In this document: in pieces, positions 35,448 through 44,223 of the stretch
Layout of the letters: every line of letters begins with the position of its first letter
How positions within the stretch are numbered: the first letter of the stretch is position 1
Assembly (NCBI RefSeq): GCF_017872975.1
Contig: NZ_JAGGJP010000001.1
Coordinates: 310,001-374,000 of the forward strand
Direction: 5' to 3'
Source: Rubellimicrobium aerolatum
GTDB taxonomy: Bacteria; Pseudomonadota; Alphaproteobacteria; Rhodobacterales; Rhodobacteraceae
DNA length: 64,000 bases
Translations under genes and position numbers: made by a program
The notes under the pieces: generated by a model
Told to the model about the DNA's origin: nothing
Databases searched by the model: none
The model's input: only the letters and a program-made list of their open reading frames with translations

Positions 35448-36044
35448 TCAGGGCAGCCGGACGGGGGTCCGGTCGCCGGCGGCGTAGCGGCGCAACACGG
35501 CGGGATAAAGGCGGTGCTCCTGCCCGAGCACGCGGGCGGCGAGGGTGTCGGGGGTGTCACCGGGCAGGACGGGCACGCGGGCCTGCCCGAGGAGGGGGCC
35601 GTGGTCCAGCTCCTCGGTGACCTCGTGGACGGTGCAGCCGTGCTCGGCGTCGCCGTTCGCCAAGGCGCGGGCGTGGGTGTGCAGGCCGGGGTAGAGCGGC
35701 AGGAGCGAGGGGTGGATGTTGAGCATCCGGCCCGCCCAGGCGCCGACGAAGCGGGGGGTGAGGATCCGCATGAAGCCCGCGAGGCAGACGAGGTCGGGGG
35801 CGTGGGGGGCCATGGCGGCGAGGAGCGCCTCCTCGAAACCCGTGCGGTCGCGACCGAAGGGGCGGTGGTCGATGGCGGCGGTGGGGAGGCCGAGGTCGCG
35901 GGCCTTGGTCAGGCCTCCCGCGTTGGGGTCATTGGACAGCACGAGGACGGGCCGCGCCGGGTGGTCGCCGGTCATGGAGCGGGCCAGCGCCACCATGTTC
36001 GAGCCGCCGCCCGAGAGGAGGATGGCGACGCGCCTTTGGCTCAC
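35448..36044 (-). CDS. purN: Phosphoribosylglycinamide formyltransferase
   Basis: A 198-aa enzyme that formylates GAR with 10-formyltetrahydrofolate, third purine step. [23 protein letters not shown] and the catalytic [14 protein letters not shown] with the later [12 protein letters not shown] are all present. Length is normal. It overlaps purM by ATGA and is translated from the same leftward transcript. Confidence 0.95.
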   Translation of the reverse strand: MSQRRVAILLSGGGSNMVALARSMTGDHPARPVLVLSNDPNAGGLTKARDLGLPTAAIDHRPFGRDRTGFEEALLAAMAPHAPDLVCLAGFMRILTPRFVGAWAGRMLNIHPSLLPLYPGLHTHARALANGDAEHGCTVHEVTEELDHGPLLGQARVPVLPGDTPDTLAARVLGQEHRLYPAVLRRYAAGDRTPVRLP

Positions 36045-37075
36045 GCCAGCGCGCCCCGGTAGGTGACCCCCTGCCCCGCCGTCACGGTCCCCAGCGGGAT
36101 CACCGTCTCGCCCGCGTCAGTGAGTTGGGCCGCCAGCGCCTCGGCCCGGTCGGCGGCGGCCACGACGACGAGGCCGATGCCGGAGTTGAAGGTCTTGAGC
36201 ATCTCGGATTCGGCGATGTCGCCAGCCTCGCGCAGCCAGGCGAAGACGGGGGGGAGGTGCCAGGCGGTGAGGTCGATGGTGGCGCCGAGGCCGTCGGGGA
36301 GGACGCGGGGGAGGTTCTCGGTCAGGCCGCCGCCGGTGATGTGGGCGAGCGCGTGGACGCCGCCGGCGCGGATCGCGGAAAGGGCGGGCCTGACGTAGAG
36401 GCGGGTGGGGGTGAGGAGCGCCTCGCCCAGCGTGCCCTCGGCGAAGGGCGCGGGGGCGTCCCAGGACAGGCCCGCGACCTCGGCCACGCGGCGCACGAGG
36501 GAGAAGCCGTTGGAATGGACGCCGTCCGAGGCGAGGCCGAGGAGGACGTCGCCCTCGGTGACGCCCTTGGGGAGGTCCGCACCCCGCTCCATCGCGCCCA
36601 CGGCGAAGCCCGCGAGGTCGAAGTCGCCGCCGTGATACATCCCCGGCATCTCGGCCGTCTCGCCTCCCACCAGCGCGCAGCCGGAGCGGGCGCAGCCTTC
36701 GGCGATGCCGGCGATGACGCGGGCGGCCTCCTCCACCTCCAGCTTGCCGGTGGCGAAGTAGTCGAGGAACAGGAGCGGCTCGGCCCCCTGGCAGACCAGG
36801 TCGTTGACGCACATCGCCACGAGGTCGATGCCGACGCCGTCCAGGTGCCCGGTCTCGATGGCGACGCGGAGCTTGGTGCCGACGCCGTCGGTGGCGGCGA
36901 CGAGGATGGGGTCCTGGTAGCCGGCGGCGCGCAGGTCGAAGAGCGCGCCGAAGCCGCCGAGGCCCGCCATGGTGCCGGGCCGCTCGGTGCGTTTCGCGTG
37001 GGGCTTGATCCGCTCCACGAGCGCGTTGCCCGCGTCGATGTCCACGCCCGCCTGCGCGTAGGTCAGCCCGCTCAT
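36041..37075 (-). CDS. purM: Phosphoribosylformylglycinamidine cyclo-ligase
   Basis: A 344-aa AIR synthetase that closes the imidazole ring with [23 protein letters not shown] opens the protein, [10 protein letters not shown] binds nucleotide and [12 protein letters not shown] is the catalytic segment. Length is normal. First gene of the purM-purN pair (ATGA overlap). Its start faces a short gap and then a tRNA gene. Confidence 0.95.
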   Translation of the reverse strand: MSGLTYAQAGVDIDAGNALVERIKPHAKRTERPGTMAGLGGFGALFDLRAAGYQDPILVAATDGVGTKLRVAIETGHLDGVGIDLVAMCVNDLVCQGAEPLLFLDYFATGKLEVEEAARVIAGIAEGCARSGCALVGGETAEMPGMYHGGDFDLAGFAVGAMERGADLPKGVTEGDVLLGLASDGVHSNGFSLVRRVAEVAGLSWDAPAPFAEGTLGEALLTPTRLYVRPALSAIRAGGVHALAHITGGGLTENLPRVLPDGLGATIDLTAWHLPPVFAWLREAGDIAESEMLKTFNSGIGLVVVAAADRAEALAAQLTDAGETVIPLGTVTAGQGVTYRGALA

Positions 37076-37202
37076 GCCCGTCCCCTTGCCCGTTGACGCG
37101 ACCCCGTTAGCCGATGCGGGCGTGGGGGGCCAGAGCCGCTGGCGTGGCGGAGGCCGGAGCCGCTTGACGCGCGGGCGGGCGGATGCGACGGGAGGGACCG
37201 GC

Positions 37203-37278
37203 GGGCCGGTAGCTCAATGGTTAGAGCCGAGCGCTCATAACGCTTTGGTTGGGGGTTCGAGTCCCTCCCGGCCTACCA
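37203..37278 (+). tRNA. tRNA with CAT anticodon (Met, or Ile2)
   Basis: 76 nt folding as a cloverleaf: acceptor GGGCCGG with CCGGCCT (one G-T pair at the end), D-arm around AGCTCAATGGTTAGAGC, anticodon loop CTCATAA with anticodon CAT, T-arm GGGGG-TTCGAGT-CCCTC, discriminator A and encoded CCA. Elongator tRNA-Met and the lysidine-modified tRNA-Ile2 share this anticodon and cannot be separated with certainty by eye. It is the probable attachment site of the degraded integrase next to it. Confidence 0.92.
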
Positions 37279-37282
37279 ATCC

Positions 37283-37709
37283 CCTTCAAGACGCCTTGTT
37301 TCGTTGGGGGTTTCCGCTGCTTCTGGACCACGAATCCGGGGGCTTGGTCCATGTCGGACCCGATATGACTCGGCCGGCGGCGGTTGAGGCGGCCCATGGC
37401 TTTCGTCTCAGGGACGGTCCGCTCGACGTCGACGGTGTGGATTTCGCTCGTCTGGGCCTCGGCGAGGGCCATGGCTGCCATGAGTTCGCACCGGCTCGCG
37501 CCCATGCGGGCTCCTGCTTGGTGACCTTGCGGACGCCGTGCTGCGATCGGTCGGCCTTGCCTTCGGCATTCGTCAGGTCCGCCTGGATGCACCGCTTCTG
37601 CACCCGGTTCCGAAAGGCCTCCCTCGACGCGAACGGTTGCCCCTTCTCGTTGTAGGGATGCGTGGCTGGCCGCTCCTTGTCATTCAGCAGCTCCTTCGCG
37701 AGATCCTCC
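37283..37709 (-). pseudogene. Tyrosine-recombinase (phage-type integrase) C-terminal remnant
   Basis: Two overlapping frames join into an integrase C-terminus: FASREAFRNRVQKRCIQA...SQHGVRK (box II HxxR) in one frame, then GASRCELMAAMALAEAQTSEIHTVDVERTV in another. The frame changes around 37500, the catalytic tyrosine position reads H (EIHTVD for the usual EIYTVD), and the N-terminal two thirds are missing, cut off by the IS66 fragment. Its orientation, with the 3' end beside the tRNA, is typical of an island integrated at a tRNA. It is inactive. Confidence 0.75.
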
Positions 37710-38112
37710 TTAGCCATCCGGCGAAGGCTGCGGTCAGGCCGCGTTCTGTCGATCTGAGGTGGGAGCCCAGTTCCACGACAGGAGCTTTGGCAGGCGTGAC
37801 ATGAGCAGGCTCGGCATGCGGGCGAGGACGTCGGCGAGCCAGGCCTGCGGGTCGATGTCGTTGAGCTTGGCGGTGACGATCAGCGCGTGAAAGAAGGCGG
37901 CCCGACGGCCACCGCGGTCGCAGCCGGCGAAGAGCCAAGCTTTTCGTCCAAGGGCCACGCCGCGCAGGGCGCGCTCGGCGCTCGCCATTGTCCTCGGACC
38001 AATGGCGGACAAAGGCTCGCTGTTCGAGAGGCAGATGCGGCCGTCCTCCAGGAAGCGGCTGAAGGCGGGCCAGCGGTCCTTGTCGAGCACGTAGGCAATG
38101 GCGCGGGCCATG
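37710..38112 (-). mobile_element. IS66-family transposase (TnpC) 3' fragment
   Basis: The last part of an IS66 TnpC is readable to a stop at 37734: AIAYVLDKDRWPAFSRFLEDG..., ASAERALRGVALGRKAWLFAG and DPQAWLADVLARM. About 14 residues around SEPLSAIGPRTM interrupt the usual DNNAAERALRG motif, from a short insertion with its own inverted repeat (CGCCATTG...CAATGGCG, near 38000). The segment TTAGCCATCCGGCGAAGGC at about 37710-37729 resembles an IS66 terminal end. TnpA, TnpB and the rest of TnpC are absent. Confidence 0.7.
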
Positions 38113-38831
38113 CCGCAGCGCATGGCGATGGCGCGCCAGTCCTTGAGGCGGGCGAAGGCGTTCTCGATGCGGCAGCGCTTTTCGTGGAGCCGACGGTTGT
38201 GGGTGGCGGGGCGTGTCCGTCCGTTGCGGGCGGGCCTGCAGGCACGGACCCCACGGGCCTTCAGGTCGTCCCGCAGCCAGTCGGCGTCATGGCCCTTGTC
38301 GCCGAGCAGGCGCTTCGCGAGCGGGAGTCGCGCCACAACCGCCAAGGCGCCCCTGGCGTCGCTCATCCGGCCGGGCGAGAGGACGAAGGTGAGTGGCCGC
38401 CCCTTGCCGTCCCCGACCATGTGCAGACTGGAGTTCGGGCCTCCTTCCGTGCGGCCGGTCGCACGCGGGCGGAGCCCCCTTTTCTCGGGCTTGCCGCCGT
38501 GTGGCGAGCCCTCAGGCGAGTGCCGTCGATCATGGGCGTGTCGCCCGCGGGCCCCGGGCGGGCCAGGTCGCGGACGATCCGGGCGAACACACCCAACCGC
38601 GGCCAGCGAGCGAAGCGGTTGCAGGGCGTCTTGTGCGGCCTATGGATGGACGGTGCATCCTGCCACCCCGGACGGTTGCGAAGCACGTGGAGGATGCCGC
38701 TCAGCACCCGTCGATCATCCAGTCGTGGCTTGGCCCCGAGCCTTCGGGACGTGCGGCCGCAGACGCTCCACCTGCTCCTCGCTCAACCAGAACTGACCGC
38801 CCGTGCCACCCCCGGAAGACAGCCCGCATGA
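38113..38831 (-). mobile_element. IS5-family (IS427-group) transposase remnant
   Basis: Reading leftward: FWLSEEQVERLRPHVPKARG, then (after a one-base frame change) DDRRVLSGILHVLRNRPGWQDAP...GDTPMIDGTRLRARHTAASPRKGG, then after AAAAGGGGG (38475-38483) the second frame GRPLTFVLSPGRMSDARGA...LLGDKGHDADWLRDDLKARG...HEKRCRIENAFARLKDWRAIAMR. The second change is where IS427 elements use programmed frameshifting; the first is a true lesion. About 20 C-terminal residues are lost where the reading runs into the IS66 fragment. No intact terminal repeats were identified. Confidence 0.75.
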
Positions 38832-38935
38832 ATCAGCTAAGCCGCAGGAACGTTGGGGCGCCTATAGGTCTGGACCCTTGTGCAAAAAGGAAAAGACCCC
38901 GCGAGCGGCCTGATTTCGGGTTTGCGGCGTGCAAG

Positions 38936-39025
38936 TGGCGGAGCGGGAGGGATTCGAACCCTCGAGACGGTTTCCCGCCTACACACTTTCCAGGCGTGCG
39001 CCTTCGACCACTCGGCCACCGCTCC
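38936..39025 (-). tRNA. tRNA-Ser (GGA)
   Basis: 90 nt on the minus strand, acceptor GGAGCGG with CCGCTCC, discriminator G and encoded CCA, anticodon loop CTGGAAA (anticodon GGA) and the long variable arm of serine tRNAs. It is followed downstream on the minus strand by GGGGTCTTTTCCTTTTTG, a likely terminator tail. Confidence 0.95.
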
Positions 39026-39437
39026 GTTGGCGCCCCTTTGCCCCGTGCGGCGCATGAGCGCAAGACCTACCGATGTCGGGCCGGATACTTTCGCGAGGCC
39101 TCCGCTCATAAGTTGAAGGCTCCAGCCACGCTCGTCGAACGGACAGGCGGGCCGGAGCGACCGGTCGGGACAACGGCTCGTTCCAGGCGGCGCTGGTCGA
39201 TCCAACTGAGCGAACGCCGTCCGCCTTCGAGGCCGGCATCGGGCCCTCCGCAGGAGGAACATGGCCGCAGCAGACAGAGAGACGGCGTTAGCCTGCCAGT
39301 GCCCTGGCGGTCCCTTCCTCTGGGCCAAGCAGACTTGCCGCGCGGGGCCGGGCCCCGCCCCCATGTCGCAGCGCCCGGCCGTGAGCCGGTCTCCGGTGGC
39401 AGGCATGTCCGCCGGAGCCACGAGGCCCGGGATCGCC
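39026..39437. other. 412-nt gap between tRNA-Ser and the MscS gene, nothing recognised
   Basis: I see no credible gene. A well-placed AGGAGGAAC precedes an ATG at 39261 on the plus strand, but the frame reads into the antisense of mscS and has no family character, so it is not called. The region is continuous with the IS-bearing accessory segment and may be residue of it. Confidence 0.4.
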
Positions 39438-41876
39438 TCAGGCGATCGGCTTGGGAGGCGGCGCGGGCTGGGCGGCCGTGTGGATGCTCTCGGCCGTGAA
39501 CCGTCGGGCGATCTCCTGATTGATCTCGCTTCGCACCGTGGTCCCAAAGTTCACGTCGCGGATGATGGCGCGGATCTCGAAGTTGAGCACGTCCGCGCCG
39601 AAGCCCGCCAGCACCACCGCCGGCGGCGGCGACAGCAGGACCATGGGATTGGCCTCGGCGATCTCGCGCAGGACGCCGGTCACGTGGTCCACGTCGTTGC
39701 CGAAGCCGACCGACACCGGCAGGACCAGCCGCCCCACCAAGTTGCCCCGCGTCCAGTTGACAACCTGCCCTGACACCAGGTCGGCGTTCGGCACGATCAC
39801 ATGGGTGCGGTCGAAGGTCTCGATGCGGGTGGAGCGGACGGAAATGTCGCGCACGTAGCCCATGCGCGGCCCCACCTCGATCCAGTCCCCCTCGTTGAAC
39901 GGCCGCTCAATGAGGAGGATGATGCCGGACACGAAGTTCGACACGATGTTCTGCAGGCCGAAGCCGATCCCCACCGACAGCGCGCCGGCGACGATGGCCA
40001 GGTTCGACAGGTCGAGCCCCGCGACGGTCACCGCCAGGAGCGCCGACAGGGTAAGCCCGAGGTAGCCCAGCCCGGAGATGACGGCCGTCTGGGCTCCGGG
40101 ATCAAGGCGCGTCCGGGGAAGCACGGTCGAGCGTAGCGCACCCTGCAGCAGCCGGGTCAGGAACCAGCCCACGGCGAAGATCAGGCCGAAGGTGGCGAAC
40201 TGTCCGGGCGAGAGGCGCGTCTCGCCGATGGTGATGCCGGTCAGGAAGCGGGTCCAGGCCTCGGCGAGGTCCTCGGGCCGCGCGCCCCAGATCAGCGCCA
40301 GGACCGGCAGGGCGAGCACGAGCAGCGCAAAGCCCACCAGCACGGGCAGCAGGGCGTCGCGGATGGTATCCTCGCGCCGCAGCAGGAGCGCATAGAGGTC
40401 GGTGGCGAACCACTGGAGCACGATCAGCACGCCCAGCAGGCCCAACGTGATGACGCTGGGCAGGAGGAGCGCCCCTCCCGCCCGATAGAAGCCAAGGAGC
40501 GACAGGACCGGAGCCACGACGGCGACGACCATGAGGGCCCGCCCGACGAAGGTGACGATCCGGCGGCGGAACTGCACCCCCTCGTCCTCGCCCGAGGCTC
40601 CGCCCGTCGTGCCCGCCTGGGCGAGGCAGCGCGCGAAGCGGAACACCACCAGCGCCAAGAGGATGTCCGTTGGTAGCAGCAGCCCCGAGCGCACCTCGGG
40701 CGCGAGGTCGCCTACCGACAGGAAGGCGCGGACGACGATGGCGGCCGCCAGGATCCAGCCGGCCTGCCGCAGCCGATGATGCGATGCGGCCTTGATGTCG
40801 GGCGGGAAGTCGAAGGGCGCCGGGTTCGCGCGATCCGATGCGAAGAATCGCCCTGCCAGCCAACCCGACGCTCCCACGCAGGCCCCGCCCAGCGGCACCG
40901 ACTCGACCAGCGCCATGGCCCGGGTGCCGAACAGGCCGGTGGCCTCGACCGCCCAGGCCAGCATGAGGAGACCGCCCAAGGGAAGCAGGAGGTTCCCGAC
41001 CGACACGGCGAGGTTCAGGATGCTGGCGGCAGGCCGGCCACGGAACCGTCCCTTGGGTCGACTGGCCGAGAAGCGGGCGCCGAACCGGGCGATCCAGGCC
41101 CTGCCCTGTCCGAGCAGGAGCGATCCGAGGACGAGGAACAGGAGCGCCACGGGCCAGTTTCGCGCGAAGCCGTCCCACCGGGCCGAGCTGCGGACGGAGG
41201 TCGTCACCTCCTTGACCAGTCCCAGGGCGCGACTCGTCAGGGCATCGGCCATCTCGGGCCAGAGACGCGGATCGAGCGGCGGCTGGCTGCGGACCAGGAG
41301 AGCGGCAGCCTGTCGGCTGCGGGACAGGCCGTCGATTTCGCCGACCAGCCCGTCTGCGTGGGCATGGGCCTCCTGGGCAAGGAGGCCGGGCGCGCGCAGC
41401 CGGGCGAGATCCTCGGTCAGCGCGGCCCGGCGCTCCGCCACGCGGGGATCCTCGGCGGGCTCGCCTTCGGCGGGCGCGGGACCAAGGGCGGCGATCTGCG
41501 CCTCGACGGTGGCGATCCGGGCACCGTTCGCGGCCTGCGCCTGGGCGAAGATCTCGCGCCAGCCCACGAGTTCCTCACGCAGCCGGCTCAGGGCGAAGAC
41601 CGAGCCGCGCCCGGCCTCGGACAGCGCCTCGGCCCGGGCCGCCGTCTCCTGCCAGGCCTCATGGTTCGGCGTGCCGTCGGGCAACAGGGGTTCGGCTTCG
41701 GCGGTCTCCGAGGCGGGGGCCACCTCGACAGCGGACTCCCCGGCCGGACCCTGGCTCTCCGTCGGCGGGGCCTGCTCCTCTGGTGCCACGGTCCCGGCCG
41801 GCGGCACGGCGTCCTGGCCAAGGGCCGGCCCGGCCAGCGTCAGGAGGACCGCCAGGAGCGCTCCGGCCCGCGGCAT
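39438..41876 (-). CDS. Large MscS-family mechanosensitive channel with N-terminal DUF3772
   Basis: An 812-aa inner-membrane channel of the MscK/YbdG-like large class. A signal peptide (ALLAVLLTLAGPALGQ) precedes an acidic periplasmic segment and a DUF3772-type helical domain (about residues 70-210); about ten transmembrane segments follow, ending with the MscS pore helix ALSVGIGFGLQNIVSNFVSG and the cytoplasmic beta domain GDWIEVGPRMGYVRDI. It would release solutes on hypoosmotic shock. The ATG at 41876 overlaps the cysteine synthase stop by one base (TGATG), so the two are coupled. Confidence 0.88.
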   Translation of the reverse strand: MPRAGALLAVLLTLAGPALGQDAVPPAGTVAPEEQAPPTESQGPAGESAVEVAPASETAEAEPLLPDGTPNHEAWQETAARAEALSEAGRGSVFALSRLREELVGWREIFAQAQAANGARIATVEAQIAALGPAPAEGEPAEDPRVAERRAALTEDLARLRAPGLLAQEAHAHADGLVGEIDGLSRSRQAAALLVRSQPPLDPRLWPEMADALTSRALGLVKEVTTSVRSSARWDGFARNWPVALLFLVLGSLLLGQGRAWIARFGARFSASRPKGRFRGRPAASILNLAVSVGNLLLPLGGLLMLAWAVEATGLFGTRAMALVESVPLGGACVGASGWLAGRFFASDRANPAPFDFPPDIKAASHHRLRQAGWILAAAIVVRAFLSVGDLAPEVRSGLLLPTDILLALVVFRFARCLAQAGTTGGASGEDEGVQFRRRIVTFVGRALMVVAVVAPVLSLLGFYRAGGALLLPSVITLGLLGVLIVLQWFATDLYALLLRREDTIRDALLPVLVGFALLVLALPVLALIWGARPEDLAEAWTRFLTGITIGETRLSPGQFATFGLIFAVGWFLTRLLQGALRSTVLPRTRLDPGAQTAVISGLGYLGLTLSALLAVTVAGLDLSNLAIVAGALSVGIGFGLQNIVSNFVSGIILLIERPFNEGDWIEVGPRMGYVRDISVRSTRIETFDRTHVIVPNADLVSGQVVNWTRGNLVGRLVLPVSVGFGNDVDHVTGVLREIAEANPMVLLSPPPAVVLAGFGADVLNFEIRAIIRDVNFGTTVRSEINQEIARRFTAESIHTAAQPAPPPKPIA

Positions 41877-42910
41877 CAATCCTCGAACACCCCCGGAATC
41901 GAGGCCGGCGCGCGGTCGAGCCAGCCCGGCACCGGCAGCCCGCGTTCGCGCAGGAAGTCCGGGTTCCAGAGCTTGGACTGGTAGCGGGTGCCGTAATCGC
42001 AAAGGATCGTGACGATGGTATGCCCCGGCCCCATCTCGCGTGCCATGCGGATCGCCCCTGCGACGTTCACCCCCGACGAGCCGCCGAGGCACAGGCCCTC
42101 GTGCTCCAGCAGATCGAAGACGATCGGCAGCGCTTCCGAGTCCGGGACGCGCCAGGAGAAGTCGGGCGCGACCCCGTCGAGGTTGGCCGTGATGCGGCTC
42201 TGGCCGATGCCTTCGGTGATCGAGTTGCCGGGCATCTCGTAGCTGCCCTCGGTGTAGAAGCTGTGCAGCGCGGAGCCCTCGGGATCGGCGAGGCCGACCT
42301 TGACCCCACGGGGTTGCAGCGCCGCCGCGAGGCCGGCCAGCGTGCCGCCGGTCCCCACGGCGCAAACGACGCCGTCCACCTTGCCCTGGGTCTGCTCCCA
42401 GATCTCGGGGCCTGTGCCTTCTATATGCGCCTGCCGATTGGCGAGATTGTCGAACTGGTTGGCCCAGATCGCCCCCTCGGGCACGCTCCGAGCCAGCTCC
42501 GCCGCGAGGCGGCCCGAATAGCGGACATAGTTGTTAGGGTTCCGGTAGGGTGCCGCCGGCACCTGCACGAGATCGGCCCCCGCCAGCCGGAGCATGTCCT
42601 TCTTCTCCTGGCTCTGGGTCTCGGGGATGACGATGACCGTCTTGAACCCCATCGACGCCCCGACCAGCGCAAGCCCGATCCCCGTGTTCCCGGCCGTGCC
42701 CTCGACGATGGTCCCGCCCGGCTTCAGCTCGCCCCGTCGCACCGCGTCGCGGATGATCCAGAGCGCGGCACGGTCCTTGACCGACTGGCCGGGGTTCATG
42801 AACTCGGCCTTGCCGAGGATCTCGCAGCCGGTCATCTCAGAAGCCCGGCGGAGCCGGATCAGCGGCGTGCCACCCACGGCGGCGGCGAGGTCGGGCTTGA
42901 TGGGGGACAT
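41876..42910 (-). CDS. Cysteine synthase family protein
   Basis: A 344-aa fold-type II PLP enzyme that makes cysteine from O-acetylserine and sulfide, or a related beta-replacement. The PLP lysine is K45 in NPGQSVKDRAA and the phosphate-binding loop is EGTAGNTGIG. The TAGNTG form and the C-terminal LCDYGTRYQSKLWNPDFL segment place it with the longer cysteine synthase/cystathionine beta-synthase-like group rather than classical CysK (TSGNTG). Upstream of, and coupled with, the mechanosensitive channel gene. Confidence 0.85.
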   Translation of the reverse strand: MSPIKPDLAAAVGGTPLIRLRRASEMTGCEILGKAEFMNPGQSVKDRAALWIIRDAVRRGELKPGGTIVEGTAGNTGIGLALVGASMGFKTVIVIPETQSQEKKDMLRLAGADLVQVPAAPYRNPNNYVRYSGRLAAELARSVPEGAIWANQFDNLANRQAHIEGTGPEIWEQTQGKVDGVVCAVGTGGTLAGLAAALQPRGVKVGLADPEGSALHSFYTEGSYEMPGNSITEGIGQSRITANLDGVAPDFSWRVPDSEALPIVFDLLEHEGLCLGGSSGVNVAGAIRMAREMGPGHTIVTILCDYGTRYQSKLWNPDFLRERGLPVPGWLDRAPASIPGVFED

Positions 42911-42978
42911 GGGAAACGGCCTCTCGTTGCGTTCCCCTGTCTAGGGAGCGCGGTCGCGGAACTCAAGGCGAGCGGCGC

Positions 42979-44091
42979 TCAGCCCCGCCCGGCCCGCCAG
43001 CGGTCCAGCCAGAGCAGCATGGAGATCAGCGGCATGGCGTTGGCCTCGCCGCTCTCGACTAGCGCCATGGCCTCGTCGAAGGGCAGCAGGTGCAGCTTGA
43101 GATCCTCGTGCTCGGCCTCCAGGCCGCCGCTGGCGGCGTGGTCGTCGGGCAGGTCGCAGAGCGCGAGATAGGCGTAGAAGTGGTCCGTCGCGTTCCCGGG
43201 CGAGGAGTAGCCGGCGAACATCGGCACCAGCTCCTTCAGGTCGAGATGCGCCTCCTCCTTGGCCTCGCGCCGGGCGGCCTCCTCCGGGGTCTCGCCGGCG
43301 TCCACCAGGCCGGCGACCGGCTCCAGGATCCAGGGCTGCGGGTCGCCGCGCCGGGCGGGGCCGGGGCGGAACTGCTCGACCAGCAGGAGGCGGTCTCGCC
43401 CGCGGTCGTAGGGCAACACCAGCGCCGCGTCGGCGCCGACGAAGACCTCGCGCGGGAGGCACGTGGCCCGCTCGCCGTCGAACCGCCGGTGGTCCGCCTC
43501 CAGACCCTCGAACTGGAAGAAGGTGCCGACCGGCGGCCGCACGCGCCGCAGGGCGAAGTCCTGAGGGCTGGCATGGGTGCGCCGCGTTGTCGGGGCGGGG
43601 CGGGCGCGCAGCGAGGCGGCGGCGCGGTGCTCGATCATCGGGGACTGCCGTTGCTGCGCCTCCGCGTCGAGCGGCGGATCATGGGCCGCGATCTCAGCCG
43701 CGCGCCGCATGGGCAAAGGAAGGGAGTGACGCAGCCAGCCCTCGAACGACCAGTCCTCGCCGCTCGCCTCCAGGGACTCGGGCGGGTAGTAGGCCTGCGC
43801 CTCGACGGGCTCGGAGCCGACCTCGACCGTCACCGCGCGGCGGACGTAGCCGAAGGGCAGCTCGTAGGCGTCCAGCCGCTCGCGCGCCTCGGTGGGCAGG
43901 CTCCAGACCACGCCTGCCGCGCGGGCGGCGGGATCGGGGACGAGGATCGGCAGGTCCCCCTCGACCGAGCGGAGCACCCGGTGGCCGGGCAGCACGGCCT
44001 CGCGGCCATCGGCCCCGCCGGTGCCGCCCGAGAGCAGCTCGAGCATCGGTCGGTGGCGGAGGGTTCCGTAGAAGAAGAATGTAGTTTGCAT
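42979..44091 (-). CDS. Fusion of a gamma-glutamylcyclotransferase-like domain and a NUDIX hydrolase
   Basis: A 370-aa two-domain protein. Residues 1-115 or so carry an AIG2/GGCT-like fold starting QTTFFFYGTLRH, and residues about 185-365 carry an ADP-sugar-type NUDIX hydrolase with the signature GLVDAGETPEEAARREAKEEAHLDL. The NUDIX box GX5EX7REUXEEXGU is recognisable with EEAH for EEXG. The linker is charged and contains THASPQDFALRRV. Each domain alone would act in glutathione-peptide turnover and nucleotide-sugar hydrolysis respectively; the joint role is unknown. AT-rich promoter-like sequence lies upstream of the ATG at 44091. Confidence 0.82.
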   Translation of the reverse strand: MQTTFFFYGTLRHRPMLELLSGGTGGADGREAVLPGHRVLRSVEGDLPILVPDPAARAAGVVWSLPTEARERLDAYELPFGYVRRAVTVEVGSEPVEAQAYYPPESLEASGEDWSFEGWLRHSLPLPMRRAAEIAAHDPPLDAEAQQRQSPMIEHRAAASLRARPAPTTRRTHASPQDFALRRVRPPVGTFFQFEGLEADHRRFDGERATCLPREVFVGADAALVLPYDRGRDRLLLVEQFRPGPARRGDPQPWILEPVAGLVDAGETPEEAARREAKEEAHLDLKELVPMFAGYSSPGNATDHFYAYLALCDLPDDHAASGGLEAEHEDLKLHLLPFDEAMALVESGEANAMPLISMLLWLDRWRAGRG

Positions 44092-44223
44092 TTATAGTTA
44101 CGAGCCGTTCCTGAAGTGAACTCCGAACCTGCGCGATCCCGGCGGGACCGTCGCTGCGCGGAGGTCGGCGGCGACGCGCCTGTTTTCGGTCATATCGCTC
44201 GAAGCGTCCATCGGCTCCCGCCG

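Noticed and set aside
39261-39437. A plus-strand start with AGGAGGAAC before ATG at 39261
   Set aside because: The frame soon becomes antisense to mscS and has no recognisable product; the good site is probably chance.
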